From assembly GCF_023684385.1 (NCBI RefSeq), contig NZ_JAGSOJ010000001.1, positions 434,001 through 498,000 of the forward strand: a stretch of DNA of 64,000 nt, in the 5' to 3' direction. The notes under the pieces were generated by a model that saw only the letters and a list, made by a program, of their open reading frames with translations, did not search any database and was not told where the DNA came from. Positions 63,212-64,000 of this stretch are shown here, piece by piece (the stretch's first letter is position 1; the number at the start of each line of letters is the position of its first letter). Source of the stretch: Oceanirhabdus seepicola (GTDB lineage Bacteria; Bacillota; Clostridia; Clostridiales; Clostridiaceae). Made by a program: the position numbers and the translations under genes.

Positions 63212-64000
63212 TTATTTTATCAGAACAAACTTTATCAATGTTTCTTGAGTAATATACCTTAAGAGACATAATTCTGATTCTACTATGGCTCCAATTTTGT
63301 TTATACGTTGATCTCCACAAGAATTTGTTGTGTAAATATTTAGCTCCCCTTCATTTATTCCATATAGATAATTATCTATAGTTATATCTCCTTCGTTTAT
63401 CCTATTTTCCTTAAATGAATTCTCAATTCTAGATAACCCCATCTTTCTTTTCACGTTTCCTAAATTCATAACTCCATTTTTATTAATGCTTGCAATTCTA
63501 TGGATTTTTGAAAATAATATTCTTTTAGCTAATTCATCACTATTATCAACTAACTTAATTCTTATTTCACAACAGGATTCACTTGAATTATTTATCATTT
63601 CCAGCTGCTCAAATCCCAATGTTCCATCAATGAATAATTTCTTTATCCCCATTAAATTCAATATCTTGTAACTTATTAAACTATTCTTGTCTCGCAACCC
63701 TTCTATTGTTGAAATTCCATCCTGAATTAAACTATGAGTTCCCATCTCATCCCCTAAAAAAGCGCATAAATTACTTGAATAATTTTTAATAATATCTATT
63801 GTGCATAACATATCTTCAACTGATATTCCCGAAAACACTCTTACGCCTTGTGGAAAAACAAATGATAAATTTTTAAAATTAGTCCCCTTCTCCCCCATAT
63901 ATTTCAATGCACCTTCATTAATAATCTCCCACCCTACATATATATGTATATATTCGTTATAACTAATTTCACAAATTTGTTCTATGTTTCTAAGTTCTTT
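63212..64000 (-). CDS. MupG-type (DUF871) protein, 5' end outside window
   Basis: The frame stays open to the right edge (262 visible residues, N-terminus missing). The TIM-barrel end contains GDEMGTHSLIQDGISTIEGLRDKNSL, where family members have a substrate-contact segment. The C-terminal small beta domain has EGDITIDNYLYGINEGELNIY and DQRINKIGAIVESELCLLRYI, both characteristic of DUF871. Characterised MupG hydrolyses MurNAc-6-phosphate-GlcNAc during wall recycling. Family membership is clear from the C-terminus; the catalytic part lies outside the window. A TTG inside the frame at 63907 is not a real start because coding continues beyond it. Confidence 0.85.
   Translation of the reverse strand, partial: KELRNIEQICEISYNEYIHIYVGWEIINEGALKYMGEKGTNFKNLSFVFPQGVRVFSGISVEDMLCTIDIIKNYSSNLCAFLGDEMGTHSLIQDGISTIEGLRDKNSLISYKILNLMGIKKLFIDGTLGFEQLEMINNSSESCCEIRIKLVDNSDELAKRILFSKIHRIASINKNGVMNLGNVKRKMGLSRIENSFKENRINEGDITIDNYLYGINEGELNIYTTNSCGDQRINKIGAIVESELCLLRYITQETLIKFVLIK

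Overview
The window is AT-rich DNA from a low-GC Gram-positive anaerobe, most likely Clostridium sensu stricto. The grounds are an oxygen-sensitive [FeFe] hydrogenase operon, strong GGAGG-type ribosome binding sites, a T-box and a TPP riboswitch, an archaeal-type AspRS, an IICBA glucose PTS permease, and clostridial small families (a DUF3867-like protein, DUF1292, GlpP with paired small glycerol-transport proteins). I saw no rRNA, tRNA, CRISPR array, transposase or phage module. Most genes lie on the minus strand.

Layout. 1-11212: two very large secreted repeat proteins in one operon; the downstream one runs off the left edge. 11213-14293: a 26-codon candidate gene, a TetR regulator and three tandem small membrane proteins with SHOCT-like tails. 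14294-24521: a nucleotidyltransferase, then a glycerol regulon holding two tandem copies of a four-gene cassette (glpP, two small glycerol transport proteins, glpK) followed by a three-gene glycerol-3-phosphate oxidation set. Hairpin-terminator leaders, likely GlpP targets, precede the second cassette and the oxidation genes. 24991-32177: UMF1-type MFS permease, DUF1292 protein, VTT-domain protein, secreted LRR protein, chemoreceptor, and an archaeal-type AspRS behind a T-box that has one Stem I but two antiterminator/terminator modules. 32178-45599: single-domain enzymes (M28 peptidase, methyltransferase, deacetylase, five GNATs, APH(3')-like kinase, two paralogous serine hydrolases) and a ~1020-residue protein with a GNAT head and long beta-rich body. 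45600-46041: two tiny candidate genes with good translation signals. 46042-51816: glucose PTS and a divergent HydCBA-type hydrogenase operon. 52148-54307: two membrane-anchored proteins with a degenerate Mrr-like fold and a cation-efflux protein. 54689-59395: dinG-like helicase followed by three tandem paralogues of an unrecognised family and a DUF3867-like gene. 59513-64000: TPP riboswitch with thiT, MgtC-like protein, ribokinase, an unrecognised acidic-tailed protein and the C-terminal part of a MupG-type (DUF871) enzyme.

The least expected structure is outside the genes. At least seven copies of a small palindromic element with shared terminal inverted repeats are scattered through the window. 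Five end 28-57 bp upstream of start codons, one supplies the stop codon of a gene, and one is nested inside another repeat whose near-empty counterpart is also present. A second, GC-richer repeat family sits at gene ends.

All function calls rest on reading motifs by eye. No database search or alignment program was run, and identity counts are by inspection.
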